Positions 10,710-21,609 of a stretch of DNA of 64,000 nucleotides are shown piece after piece. Within the stretch, counting starts at the first letter, position 1. Every line of letters starts with the position of its first letter. Position numbers and translations under genes: made by a program. The DNA lies in NCBI GenBank assembly GCA_023525975.1, contig CM042021.1:106561501-106625500 (forward strand), in the 5' to 3' direction. This DNA is from Smallanthus sonchifolius. Taxonomy: Eukaryota; Streptophyta; Magnoliopsida; Asterales; Asteraceae. The notes under the pieces were generated by a model. That model was not told where the DNA came from. It saw only the letters and a list, made by a program, of their open reading frames with translations, and did not search any database.

Positions 10710-12930
10710 CTGAAAACATTCAGACAACAAATACATTAGTAAAAATAACAAACACAAACAATTAAAAAAAAATTAAACAACAAAAAAAATTTTAACAAAT
10801 TTTTTTTTCTAACACTCAAAAATCACAAGTCCAAATCCCTCTGACCCCTAGGCGAACTTAATAAGTTCGCTTAGTGTTGCAAGAGGCGAACTTATTAAAT
10901 TCGTCTGGACAAGTTCGCTTGGAACAAGTTCGCCTGAACCTGTGACGATTCAAATAACAAACACAAAATTTCAAAATTCAGTCAAATCGATTGAAACGCA
11001 TGAAATAAGTATTGTACATCGATCGATTATCACTCGGCAACCAATTATAATGATCAATTTTATATTTCCAGTCAAAATGTCAAAACAGTTCTATAAAACT
11101 CGTGAAGTAAACCGAGAAGAAAACATCCAAATACTCACAATTAAACGGATGAAATTCAACAAAATTACCTTGGAAAGGATCGCAATTCAATTTTGAATAT
11201 AATGGAATCAACAAACAACCCTAACAACACAGATGTAAAGATTTGAAAAAAAATTCAGATAAGTTCGCTTGATGTTATGAGGACGATGACTGAATAAGTT
11301 CGCTTGTTTAAGAGCTTTATACACATTAAGTTCGCTTATTTAGGCGAACTTGTTAAGTTCACTTAACAAGCCTTCGGCGAACATGCTAAGTTCGCTTCAC
11401 CATCCACAGGCAAACATATTAAGTTCGCTTCACTGTACACAGGCGAACATAATATCTATTCACTTTTGCCTTGAACAAAATTTTACCAACTTCAACCTTT
11501 CAAGTCTTGAACTTTCGTCAGCATCATGTATCCGATCCAATCCCGAACAATTTTAATAAAAGTTTAGAATTTTCATGGAAAATAAAAATCAAAATCTTTT
11601 TGAATTTTATCTATACAAACGGAAACACATATTTTTGGATTTTTATCTGTACAAACGGAAACACATATTTTTGAATGAACATCATGAGTAAGAAGATCAT
11701 ATCAATATCCAATTAATTCATCACACATTTTAGCAATAATAAAGGGTAACGTATAATATGAAACCATCTAACTCAGTCTTGTGCACTTTGCATCTTTTTC
11801 ATTTTGATATATTCTTTTCAGTATTGAATAATATTTGAAATGATACGCGATAAATGTTCAAAGTAAATAAGATCAGGTTATGAAATGCTCAATTATTCGT
11901 ACCAACTTTGTAATATAAAGCATGAATTCTTAAATTTGTCAATATTATATGATTTGAAACTATAAGCGTTTATTCTCCAAATTCATGTGATTTAGTACCA
12001 TTTAGATGAAAAACATCGTGTACCCCACATATATGCCAAATAGAAATACAATTTGCACTATCTTCAAGACATATACAGTTTATGTTAAGATTAGATCAAT
12101 TTTCAAGATGAAATTATCTCATTTAGCACAAAAATAGAAGCAGATCCCAAAGGATATAAGAATCGTGATGATTCAGAATCAGAAGATTCTAATGAATTGG
12201 CTGAATAGTGAGAATCAACAGATTCAGGTATGAGGATCCAACTATTATCTGGATAAAATTCAATGGAGTCAGACTAGATGATGTATCTAACTGATCCAAG
12301 GGCGAATATATGTTTTGACAGATTTTGAAAGCATATCTTAGTTCAACAACACCTTGCATGTTTTTCTGGGCATGGGCAGTGAAGTGAACTGAAATAAATT
12401 TGTGCTAAAGATATAATTCGATATTGGTCACATGAAATTCTTTAAAACCATATATTCTTTATCTGATAATGAGCTTTTACACACACACCCAGGCATATAA
12501 TGGATTCAAATCACAGATGTAATCATATCATATTTAATTTTCACACTACTATTGATTTCAAAACGCTTTTAGTCTATTGACAATTTAAGTTTCAAAACTC
12601 ATACACAAATTTGAAAACAAATTATCAAGATTAGAGCATTCACAACACTATCATTTCTCATTTATGCAGACTTTGAAATTTAGATCAAATCAACTCAGTT
12701 TAATCAATCATATATCAAAGGTCTACTAAGGTCATGTGAAATGAACTAATCACTGATTTACTATCATTTCTTCTCTAACCTCAAATGATGTCAAATTTTA
12801 TATTTTTCAATTTGTTTTGACTTTTTATAAATTAAAAACTTTTTGACTGAAATGTAAATGCAGAAATGTAATAAAGCAATAAAAGAAATTAAAAAAAAAA
12901 TTTCCATGAAATTCTGATTTTGAAAAGCTT
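10710..12930 (-). other. Non-coding spacer between Copia pol and third ORF
   Basis: About 2.2 kb of A+T-rich sequence with no recognisable coding domain. Part of it (10852-11450) holds GCGAACTT-type palindromes and half sites like those in the LTR U3. A 36 bp unit with ACAAACGGAAACACATATTTTT is repeated twice at about 11610-11675. Such a long gap between pol and the next ORF suggests that the third ORF is expressed from a spliced or separately started RNA (inference). Confidence 0.6.
10852..11450. repeat. Internal cluster of GCGAACTT...AAGTTCGC palindromes
   Basis: Perfect or near-perfect palindromes lie at 10852-10870 and 10886-10904 (start-to-start 34 bp), with half sites AAGTTCGC at about 10911 and 10925. 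A looser set at 11263-11450 includes GCGAACTTGTTAAGTTC near 11343. They match the U3 repeats of the same element. Confidence 0.9.
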
Positions 12931-13329
12931 TTATTCGGGATTGATCATACCAATCATTTTAATTAGAAATTCAAACCTGGTACGATCAAATGCCTTGGTA
13001 AATAAATCAGCAAAATTATTGTTAGTGTGTACCTTGACCATCTCAATCAACATTTTCTCTGCACAATCACGAATAAAATGATATCGAATCTCGATGTGCT
13101 TAGTTTTACTATGTTTAACAGGATTATTAGTTATGGACATAGTAGCATTATTATCAATAAGCATAGGGGTTCCTGTGAAATTCAAACCGTAATCTCTCAA
13201 TTGCTGTTGTATCCACAGGATCTGTGAACAACAACTCGCAGCAACGATATATTCTACTTCACATGTAGAAATCGAGACTGTGGTTTGCTTTTTGGATTGC
13301 CAGGACACAAGTCGATTACCTAAGAACTA
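12931..13329 (-). pseudogene. Copia RNase H domain
   Basis: The product contains SWQSKKQTTVSISTCEVEY (the conserved SKKQ..VS.S..EAEY region of Copia RNase H) and then LIDNNATMSITNNPVKHSKT and KHIEIRYHFIRD. These carry the active-site Glu and Asp and the KHI(D/E)IRYHF signature. It is in the same frame as the RT domain and is separated from it only by a TAG at 13327. The enzyme degrades the RNA strand of the RNA-DNA hybrid. The C-terminus, at the stop near 12931, closes pol. Confidence 0.92.
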
Positions 13330-14763
13330 GCAACCACCTGTTGTAGATTTCCTGTCCAAACAACAACCACCAAAATCAGAATCAGTATAAGCATTGAAAT
13401 CAAAGTTAGAACCATGAGGATACCATAGCCCCAAACGTTGTTTTCCTTTCAAATATCGAAAGATTCTTTTCACAGCAATTAAGTAAGATTCTTTTGGCTT
13501 TGCATGGAATCTGGAACAGATGCACACGACGAACATTATATCCGGCCTTGAAGCGGTTAAGTACATGAGGGATCCAATCATAGCTCTATAAAGTCGACAA
13601 TCCACATCTTTTCCATCCGGGTCAGAATTCAACTTATGATTGACCGGAATTGGAGTATCATATGGGGTACAGTCCTCCATCTTGAACCGGCTCAAGATGT
13701 CTTTGACATACTTGGACTGATGAATAAAGAAACCATCTTCCTTTTGATTTACTTGCAAACCTAAGAAAAACGATAACTCTCCCATAGGTGACATTTCAAA
13801 TTTCGACTTCATAACACCCTCAAAATCTTTGCATAACCCTTCTTTTGTTGAGCCAAAAATAATATCGTCCACATAAATCTGCACCAGTAGGTAATCTCCC
13901 CCGGATTTCTTTATGAATAAGGTCGAGTCTATCTTTCCACGATCAAAGTCATTTGCCAAAAGATGTGTGGATAATGTTTCATACCACGCACGAGGAGCCT
14001 GATGAAGACCATAGAGGGTCTTATCAAGCTTGAAAACCATATTCGGATTCAGTGGATCTTCAAACCCCGGCGGCTGACACACATAGATTTCCTCCTTGAC
14101 CTTTCCATATAAAAACTCACTTTTTACGTCTAATTGAAACACCTTAAAACCTTTAAAAGAAGCAAAAGCTAGAAACAACCTTATAGCTTCGAGCCTCGCA
14201 ACAGGTGCATAAACCTCGGTGTAATCAATTCCCTCTTGTTGATTGAAGCCCTGGACAACTAATCTTGCCTTGTTGCGTACCACGACACCTCGATCGTATT
14301 TCTTACATTTAAACACCCATTTTGTTCCTATCGGATACGCACCCTTCGGAAGATCAACAAGATTCCAAACCTTAAGTTTGTCAAATTGAGCAAGTTCTTC
14401 CTGCATAGTTTCTATCCAATTGTTGTCATTTAAAGCCATCTCAACATTTTTAGGTTTAACCTGCGAAATAAAGCATGAATGTGAGCAATCATCAAGAACA
14501 CCAGAATCTTTAATGCAGGTATACAAACAAGTATTGTCAACAAGAGAACGTGTTTTCACTCCATCCTGCAAATTTCTGATTATATTTGTCACTGGATGAT
14601 CTTTGAGTTCCTTGATGGAAGCGACCTCAGGAACCTGTAACACTTCAACACGAGTTGTATCAGATTGATAAGATAAACCATGATTAATTGGAATTTCCAA
14701 GTCTAAATTTGTAGGAATCTCCCCCGAATCCTGTGTCGAAGGTAATGAATCATCACCCAACAA
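13327..14763 (-). pseudogene. Copia reverse transcriptase domain of pol
   Basis: About 479 codons are open. The N-terminal part has the IGTKWVFKCKKY and VVRNKARLVVQGFNQQEGID motifs, then YAPVARLEAIRLFLAFAS, FQLDVKSEFLYG (first Asp) and the catalytic box IYVDDIIFGST at about 13865-13900 with both Asp residues kept. It ends in the start of RNase H (YTDSDFGGC). The usual LDVKSAFL is LDVKSEFL here. The upstream end merges with the integrase-RT linker. All visible RT blocks are intact; only the flanking stops break the polyprotein. Confidence 0.94.
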
Positions 14764-14910
14764 AGAATCAGCAGAAGAATCTTGAAAAATAGCATTGTTA
14801 TCCTCACTCTCTGAATCTTGTGGTCCTGAACAAGAAGCAACATTAGGATCGGGAGCAGAAGTCGATGGAACCGATGAATGTGGAACTGCATTTGGTAGAA
14901 AGCCATTGTG

Positions 14911-16056
14911 CTATGCATCCTGACATGAATCATAGAGAACAACAACTTCATCAGGAGAAATATCAGAAGGTAAATGAAAAGACTTGAATAAGGATTCATA
15001 ATCAAAGGCCCAATCTGGTTCAATCGCCATTTGTGGTAAAGACCGATTTGAACAATCAATATGGAACCATTCTTCAACTTGGCGCGTCTCTTTGTTATAA
15101 ACCCTCTTGGTAGTCGAATTAGCGACATACCCCAGAAAAATCCCTTCAATAGCCTTCGCACTGAATTTTGTTGGGACATCTCGAACTTTGAATAGGGTGC
15201 AAGGATTACCAAAAGGTAGTAAATAATCCAGATTCGGCTTTCGATTATTCAGCAATTCATAGCAAGTCGTGTTATGTCGCTTGACGGTCAAGACCCTGTT
15301 CAAAATGTGACACGCAGTATTCACAGCTTCAGCCCAAAAGGTGACTGGAAGCTTAGAATCCGCAAGCATCGTGCGATTCGTTTTGACCAAAGTCCTGTTC
15401 TTTCGTTCAGTGACACCGTTTTGTTGAGGAACATATGGCGCACTGAATTCATGATGAATTCCTTTTTGTAGACAGAATAAGCCCATTTTTCTATTCTTAA
15501 ATTCGCTGCCATTGTCACTCCTGATTCTTCTGACTTTCAGATTGAATAAATTCTCCAAACCCAGGATTAAGTATTGTACCAACTCAGGGGTTTCAGCTTT
15601 AGAGGAAAGAAACTTAACCCATGAAAATCTGGAGTAATCATTAGTTACTACCAAGCAGTACGATTTTCCACCAATGCTCCTGATACTGATAGGACCGAAC
15701 AAATCCATATGCAACAACTCTAAAGGAGTTACGATAGAATTCGTCGATTTAGATTTGTGAGATTTCTTTCTTTGTTTCCCCTTCTTGCAAGGAATACAGT
15801 CATCAGGAACTGATAATTTCATCTTCGGAATACCAAGAACCAGATCATTCCTAACAATGTAGTTCATCTTCCTATAGTTAATGTGAGCTAGCTTCCTGTG
15901 CCACAATATTGAATCAGATTCTGACGCCTTGGAGAGTAAACAAGTAGGAATTGAATCCGTTGTAGTGGCGACACTCATGTCAAGGACATACGTGTCATTT
16001 CTCCTCAGAGCCTTCATGAGAATCCAGTCATCAGGAATCACGAAGCCCGATTTCAA
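14911..16056 (-). pseudogene. Copia integrase (GAG-pre-integrase zinc finger plus rve core)
   Basis: Residues 40-110 carry the HHCC finger in Copia form (LWHRKLAHINYRKM...CIPCKKGK). The catalytic core follows with LLHMDLFGPI (first Asp), IRSDNGSEF (second Asp) and PQQNGVTERKNRTL (Glu), so the D,D(35)E triad is complete. The C-terminal part has FGNPCTLFKVRD and IFLGYVANSTTKRVYN, typical of the integrase tail before RT. Its frame is shared with RT downstream (stop near 14911), while the protease upstream is in another frame, with a frame change near 16140. Integrase inserts the cDNA into nuclear DNA and produces the 5 bp TSD seen here. Confidence 0.94.
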
Positions 16057-16144
16057 AATATAGCATTCAGCATCGTTGAAATGGAACGAAAACTTCTTGT
16101 CACAAACTTGGATACACTTAAAAGATTGTGTTCCAGCTGCTCAA

Positions 16145-16346
16145 AATAATTCACCTTCTCAAATTTGACTTTGTCATTCTTTAACGTACCCTGTCCAGTT
16201 ATGTACCCGCCTTTATTACCCGCAAAAGCAACATAATCTCCATCAATTTGTTTAACATCCTAAAGCAATCTAACATTCCCTGTCATATGTCGAGAGCAAC
16301 CACTATCCATATACCATGTATTGTTGATAGTCCTCCTTGGTTGTCC
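16145..16346 (-). pseudogene. Copia aspartic protease region
   Basis: The minus strand reads WYMDSGCSRHMTGN at about 16280-16320, the Copia protease active-site motif (D-S-G). A TAG at 16347 separates it from gag, and another at 16260 lies just after the motif. A frame change near 16140 follows. It would have cut the Gag-Pol polyprotein in the particle. Confidence 0.9.
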
Positions 16347-17477
16347 CTACATAAACAATGAGAATCTGTTAGAAATAGGAACCCAAGCCATTGTGGTCTT
16401 GGGTCGTCCAGATTGATCAAAATAAACAACTTCTAGTAATTCACAATCAATGTTATCATCAACTTTTGGAATAGAAGTTTTACCAACAGACTTTTTCAAA
16501 GGAGACAACTTTTGATTATTTTGAAAAACATTATTTGATATATTATTATCAGATTCAGATGTTTCCAAAATTTTCTTCAATTTTCTGTTTCTTCTTCTCC
16601 TTTGAGGTTTAGACAATTTAACTTTCTGCTTAGAACCTTTTGAAATTCCAACATTAGGAATCTCAAGTTTCTCTTTGCATACAAAAGATTTAGAATTCAA
16701 TTTATCCTGTTGTTTAAATCTAGAGGATTTAACAAAAGATCGACCAGGCAAATTTTTCTCCAAGCTAGAAGACGACTTTCTCTCATCTTTTCTTTTCAGA
16801 ATCTTCACCACTTTCGGTTGTGAAGGAACAGTCTTCATTTTACCCTGGTTCTTATAAGGAAAATTGATCAGAATGTGACCAGCCTCGTTGCAATGAAAAC
16901 ACACTCTTGTTTCTTGATAAGTTCTGAAATAAGGAGTTTTCTTTGAATTTGAGGAGCCATCAGAGGAATAAGCTTCAGATGAATGTCCAGAATAGTTTAC
17001 TGGCTTCTTTGGAACATAAACCTGTGTTGGCACCTTTGATGAATACACTTTTTGATAACCATCCGTGACAAAACCACTCGACTGTAAAATTGGAGAAAGC
17101 TTAGATGTACCAACTTTCACCTCTTCAGGTTCAGTCAGAATGCATCTATCCCGGGTAACAGTTTTAACAACTGTTGGTTCATCTATTTTAACTTCTTTTG
17201 GAATGCCTTCAACCTTCTTCTCATCAAACACCTCATCTTTAGAATCAGACTCATAAACCATATCCTCCCCAGTTACCGGATTCACTTTTAACACTATTTT
17301 TGGATCTATCTCCTCTTCATGAATGATTTCGGGTTCAACCACATAATTTGCATTAAATGGTGGAGGAACAAATCCAATACCAGCAACACGCTTAGTAGGA
17401 TCAGCATTTGAGTTAAAATAATCCAAAACAACCGAAGAATTTTCAAATTTTTCCATCTTTCTATGAAGTTTGACCAC
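16347..17477 (-). pseudogene. Copia gag, C-terminal linker with second zinc-knuckle-like motif
   Basis: This is a low-complexity, Lys/Ser-rich region of about 376 codons in the same frame as the upstream zinc-knuckle gag segment, from which a TAG at 17502 separates it. It contains CFHCNEAGHILINF at about 16863-16905, a CX2CX4HX4C-like knuckle whose last Cys is Phe. The product otherwise shows basic clusters (KPQRRRRNRKLKK) suited to nucleic acid binding. It leads directly into the protease. Confidence 0.8.
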
Positions 17478-17501
17478 CTCAGACTCTTTGTCAGAAATTT
17501 C

Positions 17502-18626
17502 CTAATTCTTTTCAGCAATAACCTCAGTTCGTTTTTCTATTTCATCATAAGCCATATCCAGATGATAAGCTTGTTCTTTATATTTCAACCCCAGAGAATT
17601 TAAGTCTCTTTTCAAAGACTCAATTCTATCGATGCACAATTTATCGTTATCTTTCAGTTTCTGATTAACAGTATGTATCGATTTCATGTCACAAATCAAG
17701 TTTGTGTTATCATCCATGACCTTTTGCAATTTATCTTTAACAGAAATGCAGTTAGAACAGTAAATATGACAAACAGAGTCTTTTACCTTAGATGGATCAG
17801 ACATGTCTGCCATGAATACTTTGGCAATGGGAATATTTTCTGAATCAGCACCATTAGAAGCATTTTGAGTAAGAACAATATCCTCCTCAGCAACACCTGA
17901 TGCAGCATCAGAATCAATATTCTGCACTTGTTTTATTTCTTCATCAACGCTTGGAACACTGTCACCATCACAAAAATCATCACTAGAACTTTCATCATCA
18001 GTTGACTCCTCTGGTTTTTCAGAATGAATTTCTGCTACAAAAGCTTGACTCACAACACCTACCAAGTCTTCCAGATGAATGCCCCAGTCATAGTTTTCGT
18101 CGTTCTGAGCAACCAATGCCGATGAAGCAGATGCATGATTTGTATTACCAGATGAACCATGTGACGTATTCCTATTATGCTGAAAATTAGGCTGCTTCTT
18201 TTGAGAATCAAACTCGACCTTTGGCTTCACACATTCCTTAGCAAAGTGACCATATTCTTGACAGTTGTAACACCGAACTTTGCTTTTATCAAAACCCATG
18301 CGAGATCGACTATTTGAGCCAATATATTTTCTGCCAGTTTTCTTCAAGAAATCTTTAGCTTGACGCATCAACATGGCCATATTCCATTGGATATTCATTT
18401 CTTCCAGATCAACAGGGTCAATCTGTCTGAAATCTTCTTCTATAACCTCAGGATCATGTATTTTACCTCCAATAAAATTCTCATATGATGCCATGAATGA
18501 GGAAAACATAGCAAGATAATTATCAGCAACCTTCTGATTCAAATGAGATCTAGATGAAGTAGAAGTGTAGTCGTAGAAAATCCAGAATGGCATGAATGAC
18601 CAGAATGAATCGGAACTCCAGAACAC
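17502..18626 (-). pseudogene. Copia gag, nucleocapsid part with zinc knuckle
   Basis: The first 30 or so codons are an out-of-frame artefact. The true reading enters this frame after a frame change near 18560-18600. The segment carries CYNCQEYGHFAKEC at about 18231-18272, a canonical CX2CX4HX4C retroviral-type zinc knuckle, followed by an acidic Ser-rich stretch and a C-terminal coiled coil rich in Lys, Asp and Leu (17510-17800). Gag nucleocapsid packages the RNA. Confidence 0.85.
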
Positions 18627-19501
18627 TGATCATTTGAAGAATCTTGAGCATCACCAGAAAAAAATGCCACTCCAGTACCAGTTTTACCAGTAGATTTGGC
18701 AAAATACATTGAGGGATCCTGGATATGCTCCAAGCTAGTCTCTTTCTTCTTCATATTGATGTCATGCGACTGAATCTTCCCTAGAACTTCTTCAAGAGAC
18801 ATGGTTTTGTACTTAATATTCTCTTTGATTAAAACCGTGTACACATCAAATTTTGATGGTAAAGCCTCCAAGAATTTATCATTGATTTCCTCAGTCTCAT
18901 ACACCACAGACGCACTTGCCAGTTCACTAAGAAGATGATAGAATCTTGTAGCAAGATCAACCAAGGATTCGTTTTGAAAATGTTTAAAGACCAAGAACTG
19001 CTTCTTTAGTAGCTCCTTTCTACTCTTCTTCATATCCAAACTTCCTTCACACATTTTCTGTAATGCTTCCCACAGTTGTTGAGAAGACTTGAACTGTTTG
19101 AAACTGTGATATATTTCCTTCGGAAGAGACATCGAAATACTAGCCATTGCTTTCTTTTCCCTGTCAAATAGCAACTTCTCTTTAGTCGTTAACGCTGACA
19201 CCGGCTTTGGAACATCATCTTGTCCCATCCACGAATAAGTCGGATGCGTATAACCTTCCAAAATCAGAATCCACAAACTGGTATCGGTAAAAGATACGAA
19301 CCGGTCGAACCGATCTTTCTAATTAGAATAATCAGCTAAATTCAACAACTTCGGAGGTTTTTGAGGTGTACCGATCTCATTGTCATAATTGAACATATTC
19401 GTGACTTGAACCATATTTGCCATTTTCTTGAAAACTTTTCCAAGTGTTGAACTCCCTTTACCCTTAGGCGAAGATAATAAGTTCGCCTCTGAGACACCCA
19501 A
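18539..19501 (-). pseudogene. Copia gag, N-terminal/capsid part (UBN2-type)
   Basis: Two stretches in one frame (19501-19319 and 19276-18539) are separated by a TAG at 19319 and share the Copia gag pattern: LNLADYSN, then YTHPTYSW, FDREKKAMASI, LWEALQKMCEGS, KKQFLVFKHFQNESLVDLATRFYHLL and FLEALPSKFDVYTVL. This is the UBN2/gag-polypeptide fold of plant Copia capsids. The first Met at 19501 lies in palindrome-rich DNA; the Met near 19424 is an equally good start and may be the real one. A frame change near 18600 joins it to the zinc-knuckle part. Confidence 0.9.
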
Positions 19502-19710
19502 GCGAACTTAATGAGAAGCGAACTTAATAAGTTCGCTTAAACCAGAAACTTGAAATCTGCTTAAGTTCGCTTAAAAATAAGTTTGCCTAAATCAGAATTC
19601 AAAAATCTGATTAAGTTCGCCTAAAATAAGTTCGCTTAAACCAGTGACAAGCGAACTTGACAAGTTCGCCTGCTAAGTTCGCCTGCACACTAATCAGCAA
19701 GTTCGCTTGT
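19467..19710. repeat. Leader cluster of GCGAACTT palindromes in Copia
   Basis: Between the primer site and gag, and overlapping the first codons of the longest gag frame, lie palindromes and half sites of the U3 type, such as 19468-19486 (imperfect), 19518-19536 (GCGAACTTAATAAGTTCGC, perfect) and about 19651-19669. They would form hairpins in genomic RNA. Confidence 0.9.
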
Positions 19711-20005
19711 AGTAACAGAATCAAGATCAAGAACACTTCAGACCAAATTCGCGAACAAGAAACATACTGAAATCATCATTAATCACTGATTTGAAGGAAT
19801 TAATCAAAATTGGACCGTAGGATTGTGTAATTTGTCAATTAGAAGCTTTCTATCGGATCAATTTCATCAAAATCCTCTTCAGAAACACAAAATCAGATCT
19901 GAATCAGTCTTGAAAACTCTATGGAAATGAAAAACTCAAAAATGACGAATTTCATGTCAATTTGCATATAAAACCATCTAGAATCAACAAGAATCACGAG
20001 CATAA

Positions 20006-20017
20006 GCTCTGATACCA
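20006..20017 (-). other. Copia primer binding site (initiator Met tRNA)
   Basis: The minus strand reads TGGTATCAGAGC two bases inside the 5' LTR. This is complementary to the 3' end of plant initiator-Met tRNA, the usual primer for plant Copia and many Gypsy elements. Confidence 0.95.
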
Positions 20018-20242
20018 CTTGTAGGTCCTCATGGCGCTTCTACGGATCGATCTCGTGATAAGACGTGACGTTAACTCGAAGTGCGGAATCCAAAGAATCA
20101 ACGTTTATACGCACAAAAGACAATGTAGACAATCAAGTAAATAACATTCTCAATTGTATTCCAAATCACAATGGTGTTTACAGACTCAATCAGACTTGTT
20201 TTGTATATTATCTACTTCTTATTTCGACTGACTCTGTAAACA

Positions 20243-20253
20243 CATATATATAG
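20243..20253 (-). promoter_or_regulatory. TATA box of the Copia 5' LTR
   Basis: The minus strand reads CTATATATATG about 18 bp downstream of the nearest U3 palindrome and about 220 bp before the LTR end. The same motif is at about 7353-7362 in the 3' LTR. Confidence 0.75.
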
Positions 20254-20271
20254 CCGTCTGACCTGATATAG

Positions 20272-20390
20272 GCGAACTTATTAAGTTCGCCTCTAACAAA
20301 CTAAGCGAACTTAACAAGTTCGCCTCATATAGACTTAAGCGAACTTATTAAGTTCGCCTCTGTTAGACCAGGAGAACTTAACAAGTTCGC
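20272..20390 (-). promoter_or_regulatory. Four-unit palindrome array in Copia U3
   Basis: Palindromes of the form GCGAACTTATTAAGTTCGC lie at 20272-20290, 20305-20323, 20339-20357 and 20372-20390 (the last imperfect at one edge). The starts are spaced 33, 34 and 33 bp. The array lies just upstream of the TATA box, where plant LTR enhancers sit. Confidence 0.9.
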
Positions 20391-20502
20391 CTCTAGGTAA
20401 ACTTGAATAAACACTTAGTGACTTTTACATAACAAAAACATAAAGATATAAGATCTAACTATTACAAGCTTTTGTCATTACAAACTATGTCCTAACAGGT
20501 TC

Positions 20503-21123
20503 CTAAACATGCATGCATGCACGTGGCTTTGCCATGCAAACCATAATCGGGTGTGACCCGACTCCGTTCTTTTCCTCGTGCATCCCCGTGAACCACCACC
20601 GTGTGTCACTTTCCTACCACCATCACGTTCCGATCATCTTTCTTGCTACGAGAAACCTAACCGGGTTTCCTTTCATGTCGGAACACAACCACCTTTAGCA
20701 CCCCGTTGCCCACCGCCGTGTTCCACCACCACAGTCAACTTCGGCAGCCGCCGGGCACCACAACTGCCGTCAAGCCACCCCTACTATTACCGCTGTTGGC
20801 CTGCCTTCATCGTTGAAAGCATCATACCTGCAGTTCCCGCCGTGTTCCTTCGTTCGTCCGCCGCCTCCATCGCGCATCACCTTCAGCTACGTCTCCACTC
20901 CAGTCACCATTGTTCACCTCCACACAGCCACTGTCGCCTCCTACTACCCCGTAACCACCACCACAGCCAGCCAACCACCCCTCCTCCTCCATCACCGGCC
21001 GTGGGCATGAAACCCAAACCATAATCTGGTATTCTAAACCAAACTCAAACAAAATATGAACGGAGATTACCTTGGCCAGGTGTGAACCCTCCGCCCGACA
21101 CCGTCAAGACCTCCTTCTCCAGC
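20503..21123 (-). mobile_element. Gypsy-type LTR fragment, copy A, right part
   Basis: This resumes copy A after the Copia insertion. It is C-rich on the plus strand (CCACCACC-type runs over 20580-21000) and resembles copy B at 39230-39471 and 47736-48175, which has the same compositional bias and the TTACCTT block near 21070. Open frames here come from the skewed composition and show no domain. The Gypsy-A LTR begins at 21124. Confidence 0.55.
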
Positions 21124-21240
21124 TATAACACCTGGCAAACTTCCAATCTCAATTTCTGCCCGGAGCTCATAAGAAATAACGGGAGTTAATGAGAACCCAA
21201 AAGTCAGAAAATAAATTAAGAAATTCTGAATGGTAGGAGA

Positions 21241-21583
21241 TATCGAACCGACATGTGATTAGGTATCGGTCCGATATAGGAAGAGGTTGGATGTCGTACC
21301 AACATGCAATTAGATATCGGTCCGATATGGGAAGAAGTTAGATGTCGGACCGACATGGTCTACAAAATGGTCCGCAATGCAAACCCCTAGAAACCCTCTG
21401 CACTAGACATGTGTAGGGCATGCGTCAGCATGTCGGACGCGTGGATGGACGTCGGACCGACATGGCTTGGCTACTCGGTCCGACATAGACGGGTGGCACT
21501 CCAGAATTGCATGGCTTCCACGTGGCGCGCATGCGGGACAATGGAGGCATATCGGACCGATATCCCCTGGATAACGGTCCGAC
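21241..21583 (+). promoter_or_regulatory. CGGWCCG palindrome array in Gypsy-A U3
   Basis: Repeated pairs of ATGTCGGACCGACAT-like and TATCGGTCCGATA-like palindromes occur, at about 21244, 21268, 21289, 21315, 21345, 21451, 21475, 21551 and 21573. The pairing resembles the Gypsy-B and Gypsy-C arrays, but the sequence outside the CGGWCCG core differs. Confidence 0.85.
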
Positions 21584-21601
21584 TTGAGGCCGTTATCAAC
21601 C

Positions 21602-21609
21602 TATAAATA
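21602..21609 (+). promoter_or_regulatory. TATA box of the Gypsy-A LTR
   Basis: TATAAATA in the context CCTATAAATAGAGG, a near-ideal plant TATA box about 20 bp after the last palindrome core. Confidence 0.85.

Larger units (their letters stand above)
7129..20497 (-). mobile_element. Full-length Ty1/Copia retrotransposon, SIRE/Maximus-like, 13.4 kb
   Basis: The element is complete on the minus strand. It has two closely matching LTRs (20020-20497 and 7129-7573), a TSD GGTTC at 7124-7128 and 20498-20502, an initiator-Met tRNA primer site next to the 5' LTR, and a polypurine tract next to the 3' LTR. The order gag, protease, integrase, RT, RNase H defines Copia. A long extra ORF between pol and the 3' LTR and the large size suggest the SIRE/Maximus lineage, though the LTRs are short for that group. 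Three frame changes and about nine in-frame stops make it defective. It sits inside copy A. Confidence 0.95.
20020..20497 (-). repeat. Copia 5' LTR
   Basis: 478 bp, with TG...CA ends and TSD GGTTC beyond 20497. In minus orientation U3 contains four palindromes in a regular array, then a TATA box, then about 220 bp of R-U5. It is 33 bp longer than the 3' LTR, largely because it keeps the fourth palindrome. Confidence 0.95.

Noticed and set aside
14703..15212. 169-codon hydrophobic frame over Copia integrase and RT
   Set aside because: It is an alternate frame of the pol gene; membrane-like composition follows from the reading shift.
20578..21024. Pro/His-rich open frame of 148 codons on the plus strand
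   Set aside because: It comes from the C-rich composition of the copy A LTR; the frame has no domain, and the overlapping frames are equally open.
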